From Pseudaestuariivita atlantica (GTDB lineage Bacteria > Pseudomonadota > Alphaproteobacteria > Rhodobacterales > Rhodobacteraceae), in contig NZ_AQQZ01000003.1 in NCBI RefSeq assembly GCF_001205715.1, positions 248,001 to 312,000 on the forward strand: DNA of 64,000 nt, in the 5' to 3' direction. The position numbers and the translations under genes were made by a program. Positions within the stretch are counted from its first letter, which is position 1; each line of letters starts with the position of its first letter. Under the pieces are notes generated by a model, which saw nothing but the letters and a program-made list of their open reading frames with translations, was not told the origin of the DNA and searched no databases. Of the stretch, positions 27,004 through 35,186 are shown piece after piece.

Positions 27004-27368
27004 CGTGGCGGCTGATATGCCACTGTGGTGCCGTCGAGGCCGATGTCACGCTGTTACCCGAAGGGCTGGCCTCCGCCCGGCGCTGCGACTGCTCGTTCTG
27101 CCGCCGCCGGGGCGCGGTGACCGTCTCTGCCCCGCTTGACGGGGTGCAAATCCTGCGGGGCGAGGACAACCTGACGCTTTACACGTGGGGCACGCACACG
27201 GCCCGGCACTTTTTCTGCAAGACCTGCGGGATCTACGTCTACCACCAGCGCCGGTCCAATCCCGACGAGTTGGGCGTGAACGCGCTGGCGCTCCACGGGG
27301 TGGAGCCTGCGGATCTGGGCGAGGTTGCATGGCTGGACGGGGTCAATCACCCCGCCGACCGGTCCTGA
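27000..27368 (+). CDS. GFA-family zinc protein (glutathione-dependent formaldehyde-activating-like)
   Basis: A 122-residue protein of the Mss4-like GFA fold. Zinc-binding cysteines appear as CHCGAV (residues 7-12), CDCSFCRRRG (about 29-38) and FFCKTCGIYVYH (about 71-82). The founding member adds glutathione to formaldehyde, but most small relatives are uncharacterised. The GTG start at 27000 overlaps the rhomboid stop (GTGA), so translation is coupled. A direct link to rhomboid function is not obvious. Confidence 0.85.
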   Translation: MTWRLICHCGAVEADVTLLPEGLASARRCDCSFCRRRGAVTVSAPLDGVQILRGEDNLTLYTWGTHTARHFFCKTCGIYVYHQRRSNPDELGVNALALHGVEPADLGEVAWLDGVNHPADRS

Positions 27369-27402
27369 CCGGGCCGAGGCCGCCCATCAGGGCGGACGAG
27401 GA

Positions 27403-28191
27403 TCAGCCGCGCACCATCTTCGCCAGCCCGTCGAACAGCTGACCGTTGGCGCACAGGACCGTGCCGTCCTCCACCGGGTTGCCGGACGGATCATCCAGCG
27501 CCTCGACCAACCCGCCAGCCTCGCGGACCAGCAGCACGCCCGCCGCGACATCCCACGCGTTCAGGCGGCGTTCCCAGAACCCGTCATACCGGCCGGCCGC
27601 GACATAGGCGAGGTCGAGCGCCGCCGCGCCCCAGCGGCGCACGCCCGAACAGGCGGGCAGGACGCGCGCCAGTTCGTGCATCGTCTCCGGCAGATCGGGC
27701 CGCCCGCCGAACGGCAGGCCGGTGGCGAACAGCGCCTCGATCATGCGGGAGCGGCCACTGACGCGGATGCGGCTGTCGTTCAGCCATGCGCCCGCGCCTT
27801 TCTCGGCCCAGAACAACTCGTCCTTGGCCGGGTCGAAGATCACCGCCGACACGATCTGTCCCTTGTGTTCCAACGCGATCGACACGCCCCAGTGCGGCAG
27901 GCCGTGCAGGAAGTTGGTGGTGCCGTCCAGCGGGTCCACGATCCAGCGGCGGGTCGGGTCGTCGCCGTCCTCGCCCCCGCCTTCCTCGGCCAGCCAGCCA
28001 TAGGTCGGACGTGCGCCCAGCAGTTCCTCCTTCAGGATCTCCTCGGCGGCGAGATCGGCGCGGCTGACGAAATCGCCCGCCCCCTTCATCGAGACCTGCA
28101 GGTTCTCGACCTCGCGGAAGTCCTTCACGAGCGAACGCCCCGCCTTGCGGACCGCTTTCATCATGATGTTGAGGTTTGCCGTGGCGACCAT
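27403..28191 (-). CDS. Inositol monophosphatase family protein
   Basis: A 262-residue Mg-dependent phosphatase of the IMPase/SuhB family. Metal ligands are visible in WLAEEGG (about residue 66), WIVDPLDGTTNFLHGLP (about 83-99) and LNAWDVAAGVLLVREAGG (about 208). It removes phosphate from inositol monophosphate or related sugar phosphates, and relatives also affect rRNA processing. It stands alone on the minus strand, convergent with the GFA gene. Confidence 0.9.
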   Translation of the reverse strand: MVATANLNIMMKAVRKAGRSLVKDFREVENLQVSMKGAGDFVSRADLAAEEILKEELLGARPTYGWLAEEGGGEDGDDPTRRWIVDPLDGTTNFLHGLPHWGVSIALEHKGQIVSAVIFDPAKDELFWAEKGAGAWLNDSRIRVSGRSRMIEALFATGLPFGGRPDLPETMHELARVLPACSGVRRWGAAALDLAYVAAGRYDGFWERRLNAWDVAAGVLLVREAGGLVEALDDPSGNPVEDGTVLCANGQLFDGLAKMVRG

Positions 28192-28253
28192 GACCGTTCC
28201 TTTGACTGAGGCCGCGGCTATAGCGGCCCGAGGCGGCGGTCACAAGGGGCCGA

Positions 28254-28553
28254 TCACCACTGCATGGTGGTGACCGTGCGGGTCGTCGTGGTGACCTGCG
28301 TCCGGGTTACGACCTTGGTTTTCTTGCGCTTTGCACCGGACCGGTCGACATACGGGCCCGCGTTCGGCACGCCGCACATGATCTGGCCCAGCATCTCGAC
28401 CGGTTGCAGGCCTTCGGGGCAGAAATTGTGCGAGGACGGGTACTTGTGGGTCAGCATCTGGCCGCCGGCCTGGGCGGGCTTGGCATAGTCACCGGCCACC
28501 GCGCTGGTCGCGGTCAGGGTCAGGGCGGACAGGATTGGCAGGATCAGACGCAT
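28254..28553 (-). CDS. Small secreted protein with CPxG-C motif
   Basis: A 99-residue protein with signal peptide MRLILPILSALTLTATSAVAG. The middle has CPEGLQPVEMLGQIMC followed by GVPNAGPYV; the two Cys could form a disulfide. The C-terminus is basic, then Thr/Val-rich (VVTRTQVTTTTRTVTTMQ). A second gene 700 bp away (29248-29553) encodes a protein with the same Cys spacing and VPxAG. No function is known to me. Confidence 0.75.
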   Translation of the reverse strand: MRLILPILSALTLTATSAVAGDYAKPAQAGGQMLTHKYPSSHNFCPEGLQPVEMLGQIMCGVPNAGPYVDRSGAKRKKTKVVTRTQVTTTTRTVTTMQW

Positions 28554-28634
28554 GGGAGCCTCGCGCTAGGAATTGAGCAACCGTGCGTCCACGCTACCAG
28601 ACCTTGTATTCAAGTCAAAGCGTTCCGCGCGGCG

Positions 28635-28769
28635 TCAGGCCACTTTGCGCACCGGCTGCGGCGCAATTGGCGCATCGCGCATCAGCGTGGCGCGCACCTG
28701 CGCGGGGGACAGCGGAAAGATCGGCCGTGCCGGCGTGTCGTTGGTCTGTGCGTTGCGGATCAGGCCCAT
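28635..28769 (-). CDS. 44-residue small protein
   Basis: A short ORF, MGLIRNAQTNDTPARPIF to a final VRKVA, with a good GGGAGGA ribosome site eight bases before its ATG. It has no membrane segment or Cys, is Pro/Ala-rich and basic near the end. It sits alone between two minus-strand genes. The strong start site supports translation; no family is recognised. Confidence 0.55.
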   Translation of the reverse strand: MGLIRNAQTNDTPARPIFPLSPAQVRATLMRDAPIAPQPVRKVA

Positions 28770-28821
28770 GGCGGGTCCTCCCTAAGTGATCCGCGCTATC
28801 TATGCCGCGCACGCAGCGTGG

Positions 28822-29211
28822 TTAAGGGGAGGTTTCACGCCGTCTTCCCCCAACGGCAAGCGCGATCAGGCCCCAGCCGAGGAACCCCTGCGCGTGATGG
28901 CTGATCGTGGGCGTGTCGAGGAACACCAGCCGCCGCAGCGCCGCCTCGATATCCGGGTACGGGTCCAGCACGATCTGGCTGGGCAGTCCTTCGATGAGGA
29001 TGCGGAAATACTGGTAATAGACCTGCGGCGACAGCCACACGAAGGCCACGTAGACCACCAAGGCCACGCCGACCCGCACCCATAGCGACCCGCCCCGCAT
29101 GAGCTTGAGCGCGAGGGAGAAGGTCACGCCCGCAAGGACGAGCGACACGAAGACGAGGCCAAGCTGGCCCAGCCCGGTGAGGTGGAAGAAGGTATCCTGT
29201 TCGTAAATCAC
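28822..29211 (-). CDS. Small integral membrane protein, uncharacterised
   Basis: A 129-residue protein with hydrophobic segments at about residues 16-37 (LGLVFVSLVLAGVTFSLALKL), 45-61 (VRVGVALVVYVAFVWL) and 108-120 (GFLGWGLIALAVGG). Between the last two is a soluble part with SPQVYYQYFRILIEGLPSQ. It lies between two small exported proteins on the same strand. I recognise no family. Confidence 0.65.
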   Translation of the reverse strand: MIYEQDTFFHLTGLGQLGLVFVSLVLAGVTFSLALKLMRGGSLWVRVGVALVVYVAFVWLSPQVYYQYFRILIEGLPSQIVLDPYPDIEAALRRLVFLDTPTISHHAQGFLGWGLIALAVGGRRRETSP

Positions 29212-29247
29212 GCCGCGCCCCCGCGCGCCCGCCGGTCCGCGCGCCCT

Positions 29248-29553
29248 CTACTTGGAGACGCCATGGTACCCGTAATGCTGCCCGTGGCCGTAGGGCGAAA
29301 CCATGACCACCTGCCCGACATGATGATGCGGGCCGGAGGGCATGTAGTAATGCACGTGACTGCCCGCCGCGGGCACGTGGCAATACAGCGTGTGGCCTAC
29401 ATAAACCGCCGTCACACCGGGCGGACACCCCGCTCCCCTTGTGGCGATGACAGCCCCCGGCGGCACGACCTTGGGGTCGGCATACCCGGTCGAATACCCA
29501 TCCGCCGCTGTCTGGGTGGCGATGAGGGTCAGGGCGAGAACAAGAGCGCGCAT
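29248..29553 (-). CDS. Small secreted His/Tyr-rich protein with CPxG-C motif
   Basis: A 101-residue protein with signal peptide MRALVLALTLIATQTAADG. It carries CPPGVTAVYVGHTLYC then HVPAAGSHV, the same spacing as in the protein at 28254-28553. The C-terminal half is rich in His, Tyr and Gly (HYYMPSGPHHH, YGHGQHYGYHG) and might bind metal. The start at 29553 has GGAGG upstream. Function unknown. Confidence 0.72.
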   Translation of the reverse strand: MRALVLALTLIATQTAADGYSTGYADPKVVPPGAVIATRGAGCPPGVTAVYVGHTLYCHVPAAGSHVHYYMPSGPHHHVGQVVMVSPYGHGQHYGYHGVSK

Positions 29554-29884
29554 GAGTGAGCCTCCGTACGTTTGGTTTCTTGGGAGGATAGCGCGGAGGT
29601 GTGGGGTTGGGTAGCGTTTGTGGGTCATTGGACGAGGGCTTGGCTCGGAGGCGGGACAGTGACGGACCGCGGGTCGGCGCTTCCCCGGTTCGTGCAGCAG
29701 CGGTTTATGGTGGCCGTGATACTGATCTTGCCGGAGCGGGGCGCGGAGGGCGACGTAGCGCCGGCCCGTGCGGGCGGTCCGGCGGAGGCACGGCGGTCTG
29801 CGGCCTTGATTCCGTTCTTAACTCCACATAGCATTTTTTTGCCAATGCGGCCCTGTTGTCAGAAACGAGTGTAATGAAAATATC
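29554..29884. other. Gene-free stretch at the left edge of the AT-rich island
   Basis: About 330 bp without a convincing gene. The first two thirds are GC-rich like the chromosome. Composition drops sharply near 29815, where A/T runs begin (a run of seven T near 29835). I see no tRNA, direct repeat or integrase remnant that would mark an attachment site. Confidence 0.5.
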
Positions 29885-30049
29885 ATGACTATCCTAGCAC
29901 AATTCCATTGCCTAAATTGCGGGTTCGAGTTCGAAAAAGAGGTATTGGAAAGATCAGAACGGCAAGAATATGAGCGCCAAGATAGACCAACAAGTAGAGT
30001 ACACTGCCCCCGCTGCAATAGAACAGACGTCAGAACGGGCTGGGGTTAA
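29885..30049 (+). CDS. 54-residue zinc-ribbon protein
   Basis: A short ORF with two Cys pairs in zinc-ribbon form: FHCLNCGFEFEKE at about residues 7-19 and VHCPRCNRTDVRTGW at about 39-53. The linker is a charged, probably helical stretch. It is AT-rich like the TIR gene it faces; their 3' ends overlap by four bases. No strong ribosome site is seen, so the start is uncertain. A partner or regulator role for the TIR-like protein is possible but unproven. Confidence 0.6.
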   Translation: MTILAQFHCLNCGFEFEKEVLERSERQEYERQDRPTSRVHCPRCNRTDVRTGWG

Positions 30050-30894
30050 TTCTGAATTAGACGATTCAGGTCAATACTGTAACCAGCTCCGGACAATTCT
30101 CTTGCCAGCTCCATTCTCCAGGCTTCGTTTTCGTCGATGGGAGTATAAACCACTCCCATAATATCCGATGGCACTTCGACGCCTTGTCCTTTCAACACAC
30201 ATACCTTGTCACGTGTGAGCTTTGCGATAAAATATCCAAGCTCCATAACAACATTTTGCCTCGCTCTTGCAGAAGTCTTGCCGGCCTCAATTTCTTTTAG
30301 CGAGCCCCCCATATCGTCGGCCGTCATTAAAACGACAGCAAAGTTAACATCGGAAAACCTTTCAAACTTTTCAATGATTGTTCTTCCATTGTTCGATTGC
30401 TCCCTTAGAACTATCGGTGTCAGTCCGAGCACAGTTAAAGTCTCTTTCACGCGAAATAACACCGCGTTGTCGTGTCCATGTACGACAAAGACTTTCTTCA
30501 GAGCTTCTTCATTGCGGGAAGCAGTCGATTCCCTTTGATTTTCATCCTCGATTGCCTCTACGACCGGGGTCAACTCCCTCTCAAGGTGCTCTCGGCCAAA
30601 TGTCTCAAGAACTCTTATAATCCTATAAACTCTTGCGATCACTTCGGTTGCGGATCGCTTTCGGATGAAACCATAATCATCATCAGTATTATTTTGCAAA
30701 CTTCTGAGCTTTGCCGTAAGAGATGTATTCCCGTTCGCACTAGAAAAGTCGGTGAGATCCTCTAGCAACTGATCAAGCACAGTTTCATCAACCTCAACTC
30801 CTGTTTGGAAATACATGTCTTGGCTTTTTAATTTTTCCTTTTCATATTTATCCTTTAAGCTCAGTAATTCAGACAGGTAAACTTTAAAGCTCAC
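30046..30894 (-). CDS. TIR-like nucleotide-binding protein, probable defence effector
   Basis: A 282-residue protein. Residues about 1-130 are alpha-helical and charged with no known fold. Residues about 132-265 match the predicted nucleotide-binding TIR-like family (PF10137): [52 protein letters not shown] and [16 protein letters not shown], with the Glu of the last motif as likely NADase residue. Relatives act in cyclic-nucleotide antiphage systems or alone. The gene is clearly AT-rich against its surroundings, a sign of transfer. The GTG start at 30894 overlaps the thyX stop (GTGA), so it may be co-expressed with thyX. No nucleotide cyclase is nearby. Confidence 0.8.
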   Translation of the reverse strand: MSFKVYLSELLSLKDKYEKEKLKSQDMYFQTGVEVDETVLDQLLEDLTDFSSANGNTSLTAKLRSLQNNTDDDYGFIRKRSATEVIARVYRIIRVLETFGREHLERELTPVVEAIEDENQRESTASRNEEALKKVFVVHGHDNAVLFRVKETLTVLGLTPIVLREQSNNGRTIIEKFERFSDVNFAVVLMTADDMGGSLKEIEAGKTSARARQNVVMELGYFIAKLTRDKVCVLKGQGVEVPSDIMGVVYTPIDENEAWRMELARELSGAGYSIDLNRLIQN

Positions 30895-31796
30895 TCTAAA
30901 ACCCCCATAAACTCCCGCCACTCGCCCTTGCTCATGCCGGAATTCTCCTGTGTCACTTCTTCACCTTTCAACATCCGCTGGATACACGCAAGGGCTGTAG
31001 CGGATAACGTCGCACCCCCCAGCCGGTAGTCCTCGAACGCGGAGTAGGCGAAGGGGACCCAGTCCCGGACGATCGAGCATATCGCATCGGCGTAGACGCG
31101 GATTTCGTACTGGGCGTGGGCGTCGGCGCGCAGGCGGAGGAAGTGCAGCAGGTTGTGCAGGTCCACCTTCCAGTACCATTGCGTATAGATGTTCGCGGGC
31201 AGGTTCATGCGGGCGAGTTCGCGGGCGAGGCCTTGTTGGCCGTCCTGCGAAATCATCTCTTCATAATGGTCGTAGCACCGCATCGCGTCGTCGGTGAGGT
31301 AGCGCAGGACGCGTTGGGCCTCGTCGCCTGACAGCGCCTCGCCCCTGCCCTGGTTGTTGACGACCGACTGGGCAGCCAAGGCATCCGGCGCGGGGATGTA
31401 GAATTCGCGGTCGAGGATCGAGTAGCGGGCGGAGTATTCGTTCACGTTCGCGGTGCGGTGGCGGATCCACTGGCGGGCGACGAAGACGGGCAGTTTGACG
31501 TGCAGCTTGATCTCGCACATCTCGAACGGGGTCGAGTGCCAGTGGCGCATGAGGTAGCGGATCAGCCCCTCGTCGTTCTGGACCGACTTGGTGCCCTTGC
31601 CGTAGCTCACCCGCGCGGCCTGGCAGATCGCGGCGTCGTCACCCATGTAGTCGACCATGCGGACGAAGCCGTGATCGAGCACGGGGTGCGCGGTATAAAG
31701 GTGCTTTTCCGCCCCCGGAGCGACGGCGCGCAGGGTGGGCTGCGTGGTGGAGCGGAGGTCGTCGATTTCGGCCTGTTGTTCGGATGTCAGGGGCAT
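30891..31796 (-). CDS. thyX: FAD-dependent thymidylate synthase ThyX
   Basis: A 301-residue flavin-dependent thymidylate synthase making dTMP from dUMP with methylenetetrahydrofolate and NADPH. The ThyX motif is present as [15 protein letters not shown] (about residues 95-109), with conserved neighbours [14 protein letters not shown] and [16 protein letters not shown]. The C-terminus ends [11 protein letters not shown] then a short tail whose codons are AT-richer, adjoining the foreign TIR gene. ATG at 31796 is preferred; an ATG at 31820 adds eight residues. Confidence 0.93.
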   Translation of the reverse strand: MPLTSEQQAEIDDLRSTTQPTLRAVAPGAEKHLYTAHPVLDHGFVRMVDYMGDDAAICQAARVSYGKGTKSVQNDEGLIRYLMRHWHSTPFEMCEIKLHVKLPVFVARQWIRHRTANVNEYSARYSILDREFYIPAPDALAAQSVVNNQGRGEALSGDEAQRVLRYLTDDAMRCYDHYEEMISQDGQQGLARELARMNLPANIYTQWYWKVDLHNLLHFLRLRADAHAQYEIRVYADAICSIVRDWVPFAYSAFEDYRLGGATLSATALACIQRMLKGEEVTQENSGMSKGEWREFMGVLE

Positions 31797-31993
31797 TGGC
31801 GACTCGGGGCTCCTCTTCATGCGGGTCGGGGACACTTTATCTTGTGGCAGGCGCGGCACAACCACGCGATATGCTGTGGCGGCAAATCCGCCGCACTTTC
31901 TGGGGAAAACCTTGTGGACGAATTGACTTTTAAGCTGGCGGCCCGGATTCTGCGGCCAACGATATAAAAACACACTCGGGCAGGAATTCGGAT

Positions 31994-33154
31994 ATGAACC
32001 GCACAGTGATGCTGTTGCTGATCTTGGGGGCGTTGGGGGCCTGCGATGGCTCGACCGGCAAAGACAACCCGTTCCAGGCAAGCGACGACTCGACCACCGG
32101 CACGGACACCACGGGCACGGGCAACGACACGGTAACCGGCGTGACGGGCGACCGGACGCTGCCACCCGGCACCGCCAACCCCTCTCCCAACCGCGCGATC
32201 GTGCGGACCGAGGAGGTGAACGAAAGCGGCGGCGGTTATGCCGAGAACATCACCTACAACAATGCCAACGGGCAGGACGAGTTCAGCGTCGACAACCTCG
32301 CCTTCGACGGGGACAACACGTACAACCGGTCGGGCGTGATCTTTCCGGGCCAGACGAATGGCGGGCAACTCGGCCCCTTCGCGGTCTACGAAAGCGACGT
32401 GGTCGCAACCGATCCGCAGACCGGCAACACGTTCAACACCTTCCGCTACCGCGCCATCTATGGCCGGTCGACCAGCGGCCAGACCGAGTTCGCCATCGTG
32501 CGGACGGGCAGCTATATCGATTACGGGTTCGGCGGGTTCATCTACCAGCGCAACGCGACCGACGCGGCGGGCAACCAGAACCGGCTGGTCCTGCCAACCA
32601 CGGGTGACGCGGAATACCTTGGCGATTACGCGGGCGTGCGCGTGTTCCAGGGGACGACGGGCCTTGAATACGTGCGCGGCACGGCGCAGATGTTCGTCGA
32701 TTTCAAGGACTTCAACAACAGCCAGTCGGGCGTGGCGCTCTTCATCCATGACCGCCGCCTGTATGACATCAACGGCAATGACATCACCGACGCCTACCTG
32801 ACCGCGATCGACAACTCGTCGACCGGCGGCGGATTGCTGGGCGGCGGCGGCGCCACCGCGAACCCCGCCATTCGCGAAACCGATGCGGCGGGTAACGAGG
32901 TGTTGCCGAGCCTGCGGCCGGTCATCTCTCCCGACATCGCCGATGCGAATGGCGAGATGGTGGGCGAGTTGCAAAGCATCGTCACCCGGACCGACGGCTC
33001 GACCCAGACGCTGGCCACGGGCACCTATTACGCGATCATGTCCGGCACCAATGCCGAAGAGGTCGTGGGTGTGCTGGTCGTGACCGAGACCGATCCGCGC
33101 TTTAGCGGTGTAACGGCGCAGGAGACGGGTGGCTTCATCATCTACCGGCAATGA
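31994..33154 (+). CDS. Surface-lipoprotein candidate with TbpB-like beta-barrel C-terminus
   Basis: A 386-residue lipoprotein. The leader [17 protein letters not shown] ends in a lipobox. A Thr/Gly/Asp-rich linker (about residues 18-60) would let it stand off the membrane. The rest is beta-rich, with strands such as [19 protein letters not shown] and [10 protein letters not shown]. The end, from about 300, has [15 protein letters not shown] and [11 protein letters not shown], typical of the eight-stranded barrel domain of transferrin-binding-protein-like surface lipoproteins. The stop overlaps the next gene's ATG. That gene encodes a Slam-like protein, the known export factor for such lipoproteins, so cell-surface display is likely. 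The ligand is unknown. Confidence 0.75.
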   Translation: MNRTVMLLLILGALGACDGSTGKDNPFQASDDSTTGTDTTGTGNDTVTGVTGDRTLPPGTANPSPNRAIVRTEEVNESGGGYAENITYNNANGQDEFSVDNLAFDGDNTYNRSGVIFPGQTNGGQLGPFAVYESDVVATDPQTGNTFNTFRYRAIYGRSTSGQTEFAIVRTGSYIDYGFGGFIYQRNATDAAGNQNRLVLPTTGDAEYLGDYAGVRVFQGTTGLEYVRGTAQMFVDFKDFNNSQSGVALFIHDRRLYDINGNDITDAYLTAIDNSSTGGGLLGGGGATANPAIRETDAAGNEVLPSLRPVISPDIADANGEMVGELQSIVTRTDGSTQTLATGTYYAIMSGTNAEEVVGVLVVTETDPRFSGVTAQETGGFIIYRQ

Positions 33155-34527
33155 TCCGGTCGCGCCTTCTGGCGCCGGCCCTTGCGGGGGTCACGGCGCT
33201 GGCCCTTGCCGTCACCACGACGCTGGCGGAAACCGTCACGCTGACCCCGGCGCAGATGCGCGTCGTGGCATCGGAATCCGTGGTCAAGGGGCTGACGCGG
33301 CAGGGCTATGACCTTGCCAGCGCGCTTCTGAAACGCGACTCCGACGATGTCGAGGCGCTTCTGATCCATTCCCGCGCGGCCCGCGACCTCGGCAAGCTGG
33401 AGGAGGCCGAAACCTCGGCGCGGCGCGCATGGTCGCTGGCCGCCGACAAGCCCGAGAAATACGCGGCGGCCAAGGCCATCGCACAGGCCCTGTCGAGCCA
33501 GCGCAAGCGCACCCGCGCGCAGCTGTGGCTGCGCCGCGCGGCGCATCACGCGCCATCGGACCTGAGCCGCAACCTTGCCATCCGCGATTTCCAGTACGTG
33601 CGCAGCCGCAACCCGTGGTCGACGCACCTGTCGTTCAACATCGCGCCCAGCGACAACATCAACAACGGCAGCCAGTCGCAGACCACCGAACTGTTCGGCC
33701 TGCCCCTGCAATTCGCGCTGAGCGGCACGTCGCGCGCCCTGTCCGGGACCGAGGTCTCGCTTGGGTTCGACACCCGCTACAGGCTGGTCGAGACCGAGCG
33801 CGGCACGCTGCACGCCACCTTCGGGCTGGACCATCGCACCTATGCCCTGTCGGCAGAGGCGCGCAGGCAGGCGCCGGGGACGCGGGGCAGCGATTTCAAC
33901 ACCACGCAGGCGACCGTCGGGCTGAAGGCGCGCACGGCGCTGACCGAGGACCGAAGGCTCAACTGGTCGGGCAATCTGGACACCGGCCGGGCGTGGTACG
34001 CGGGCGATCCCTATCTCGATTTCGTCCGGGTCGGCACCGGTCTGTCCTACGGGCTTTCGCCCCGCAGCCTCGTGCAGGCCGAGGTCACGCAGGAATGGCA
34101 GACGGGCATCGCGCCGCGTCCCGACGCGGATATCGCCCGCCTGCGCGCGGGCTTTGCCCACCTGTTGCCCGGCGGTTCACGCATCGACCTGTCGCTTGGC
34201 TGGGAAGAAAGCCAGTCCGCGGCCACGTACCTTGATTACACGCGCCGCGATGCCAGCCTGCGGCTGGCACTGGGCAAACCGGTCTGGGGCACGCAGGTGT
34301 CGTTCGGGGTGAACGCGTCTGAAAAGCATCACGACATGTCCGGCCTGACCGGCGGCGTGCGGACCGAGACGACGTTCGGCGCCGACATGACGGTGGTCTT
34401 CCCAAAGCTCGACATGATGGGGTTCGTGCCCTCCGTCACGCTGCGCGCATCGCGCACCGACGGCACGATCGATCTTCTCGACAAATCCGAAACGGGCATC
34501 GGGTTCGGCATCAAGTCCGCGTTCTGA
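33151..34527 (+). CDS. Slam-like outer-membrane protein (TPR plus beta barrel)
   Basis: A 458-residue protein with signal peptide (about residues 1-26). TPR-like helices follow at about 35-140 (ALLKRDSDDVEALLIHSRAA, KLEEAETSARRAWSLAADKP), then a C-terminal barrel of about 300 residues with alternating strands (THLSFNIAPSDNINNGSQS, RLVETERGTLHATFGLDHR) ending in Phe (GIGFGIKSAF). This order is that of surface lipoprotein assembly modulators (Slam, DUF560), which move lipoproteins across the outer membrane. It overlaps the lipoprotein gene by four bases, so the pair is coupled. Confidence 0.8.
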   Translation: MIRSRLLAPALAGVTALALAVTTTLAETVTLTPAQMRVVASESVVKGLTRQGYDLASALLKRDSDDVEALLIHSRAARDLGKLEEAETSARRAWSLAADKPEKYAAAKAIAQALSSQRKRTRAQLWLRRAAHHAPSDLSRNLAIRDFQYVRSRNPWSTHLSFNIAPSDNINNGSQSQTTELFGLPLQFALSGTSRALSGTEVSLGFDTRYRLVETERGTLHATFGLDHRTYALSAEARRQAPGTRGSDFNTTQATVGLKARTALTEDRRLNWSGNLDTGRAWYAGDPYLDFVRVGTGLSYGLSPRSLVQAEVTQEWQTGIAPRPDADIARLRAGFAHLLPGGSRIDLSLGWEESQSAATYLDYTRRDASLRLALGKPVWGTQVSFGVNASEKHHDMSGLTGGVRTETTFGADMTVVFPKLDMMGFVPSVTLRASRTDGTIDLLDKSETGIGFGIKSAF

Positions 34528-34610
34528 CGGGCAAAACCCGAATCTGTCGGCATCACGTGGGCGGGATTCGAACGCCTGCGGAAGCGCGCGAAACCTCTTC
34601 CTCACATCTG

Positions 34611-34675
34611 ACGTTACGTTGACGTGGGCTGGCACCTACGTCATGCAATAAAGTGACGTGACGTCGTCGTTACGT
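34611..34675. promoter_or_regulatory. Cluster of ACGT half-sites upstream of the MerR gene
   Basis: Seven ACGT tetramers lie within 65 bp, starting at 34611, 34616, 34622, 34638, 34656, 34661 and 34672, many inside TTACGTTGACGT- or TGACGT-like words and inverted partners (TGACGT...ACGTCA). LiuR/PsrA-type regulators bind such ACGT-containing palindromes. The cluster probably holds the operator for the MerR gene and the beta-oxidation operon. Confidence 0.6.
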
Positions 34676-34714
34676 CAACTTTGTCAGCCATTGTAGGGTT
34701 CTCTCGAAACACGC

Positions 34715-35158
34715 ATGTCGGGAGCAGACAAAGAGATGTTTGACGAGTTCGTGGACATGACAGACGACACCATGACGATCCGCGCGATGTGCGACGCCTT
34801 CGATGTGACGCCCCGCACCTTGCGCTTTTACGAATCCAAGGAACTGCTGTTCCCGATCCGGGAAGGGCAGAAAAGGCTGTTCACCAAGCGTGACCGCGCC
34901 CGCCTGAAGCTGATCCTGAAAGGCAAGCGGTTCGGTTTCTCGCTGGAAGAAATCCGCCAGTTGCTCGACCTCTACGACATGGGCGATAACCAGCAGACCC
35001 AGCTGAAAGCCGCCTATGACGTCGCGCGCAATCGCCTTTCCGATCTGGAAAAGCAGCGCGCGGAACTCGATATCGCAATTGCCGACCTCAAAGACATGAT
35101 GAAATGGGGCGAGGAAATCATCGCCCAGTTCAACGATTCCCGCGCGGCCTCGCGCTGA
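34715..35158 (+). CDS. MerR-family regulator of acyl-CoA metabolism
   Basis: A 147-residue regulator. The MerR helix-turn-helix spans about residues 20-88 ([56 protein letters not shown]). A coiled-coil dimer helix (about 95-140) follows, with no Cys-rich metal site. It starts the beta-oxidation operon; regulators placed like this sense acyl-CoA. The start at 34715 has no clear ribosome site, so 34736 or 34757 could be the true one. The first acyl-CoA dehydrogenase begins 28 bases later. Confidence 0.87.
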   Translation: MSGADKEMFDEFVDMTDDTMTIRAMCDAFDVTPRTLRFYESKELLFPIREGQKRLFTKRDRARLKLILKGKRFGFSLEEIRQLLDLYDMGDNQQTQLKAAYDVARNRLSDLEKQRAELDIAIADLKDMMKWGEEIIAQFNDSRAASR

Positions 35159-35186
35159 CCCGAACATCCGACAGGAGGAGACACGA

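Noticed and set aside
29554-29884. Attachment site or tRNA remnant for the AT-rich island
   Set aside because: No tRNA end, integrase or matching direct repeat was found at either side; composition alone marks the boundary.
29970-30161. Plus-strand 63-codon ORF overlapping the zinc-ribbon gene
   Set aside because: It runs in another frame through the Cys-rich ORF and antisense to the TIR gene, without motifs.
30472-30765. A plus-strand ORF of 97 codons in the AT-rich island
   Set aside because: It is fully antisense to the TIR-like gene, has no ribosome site, and the opposite strand codes a recognisable protein.
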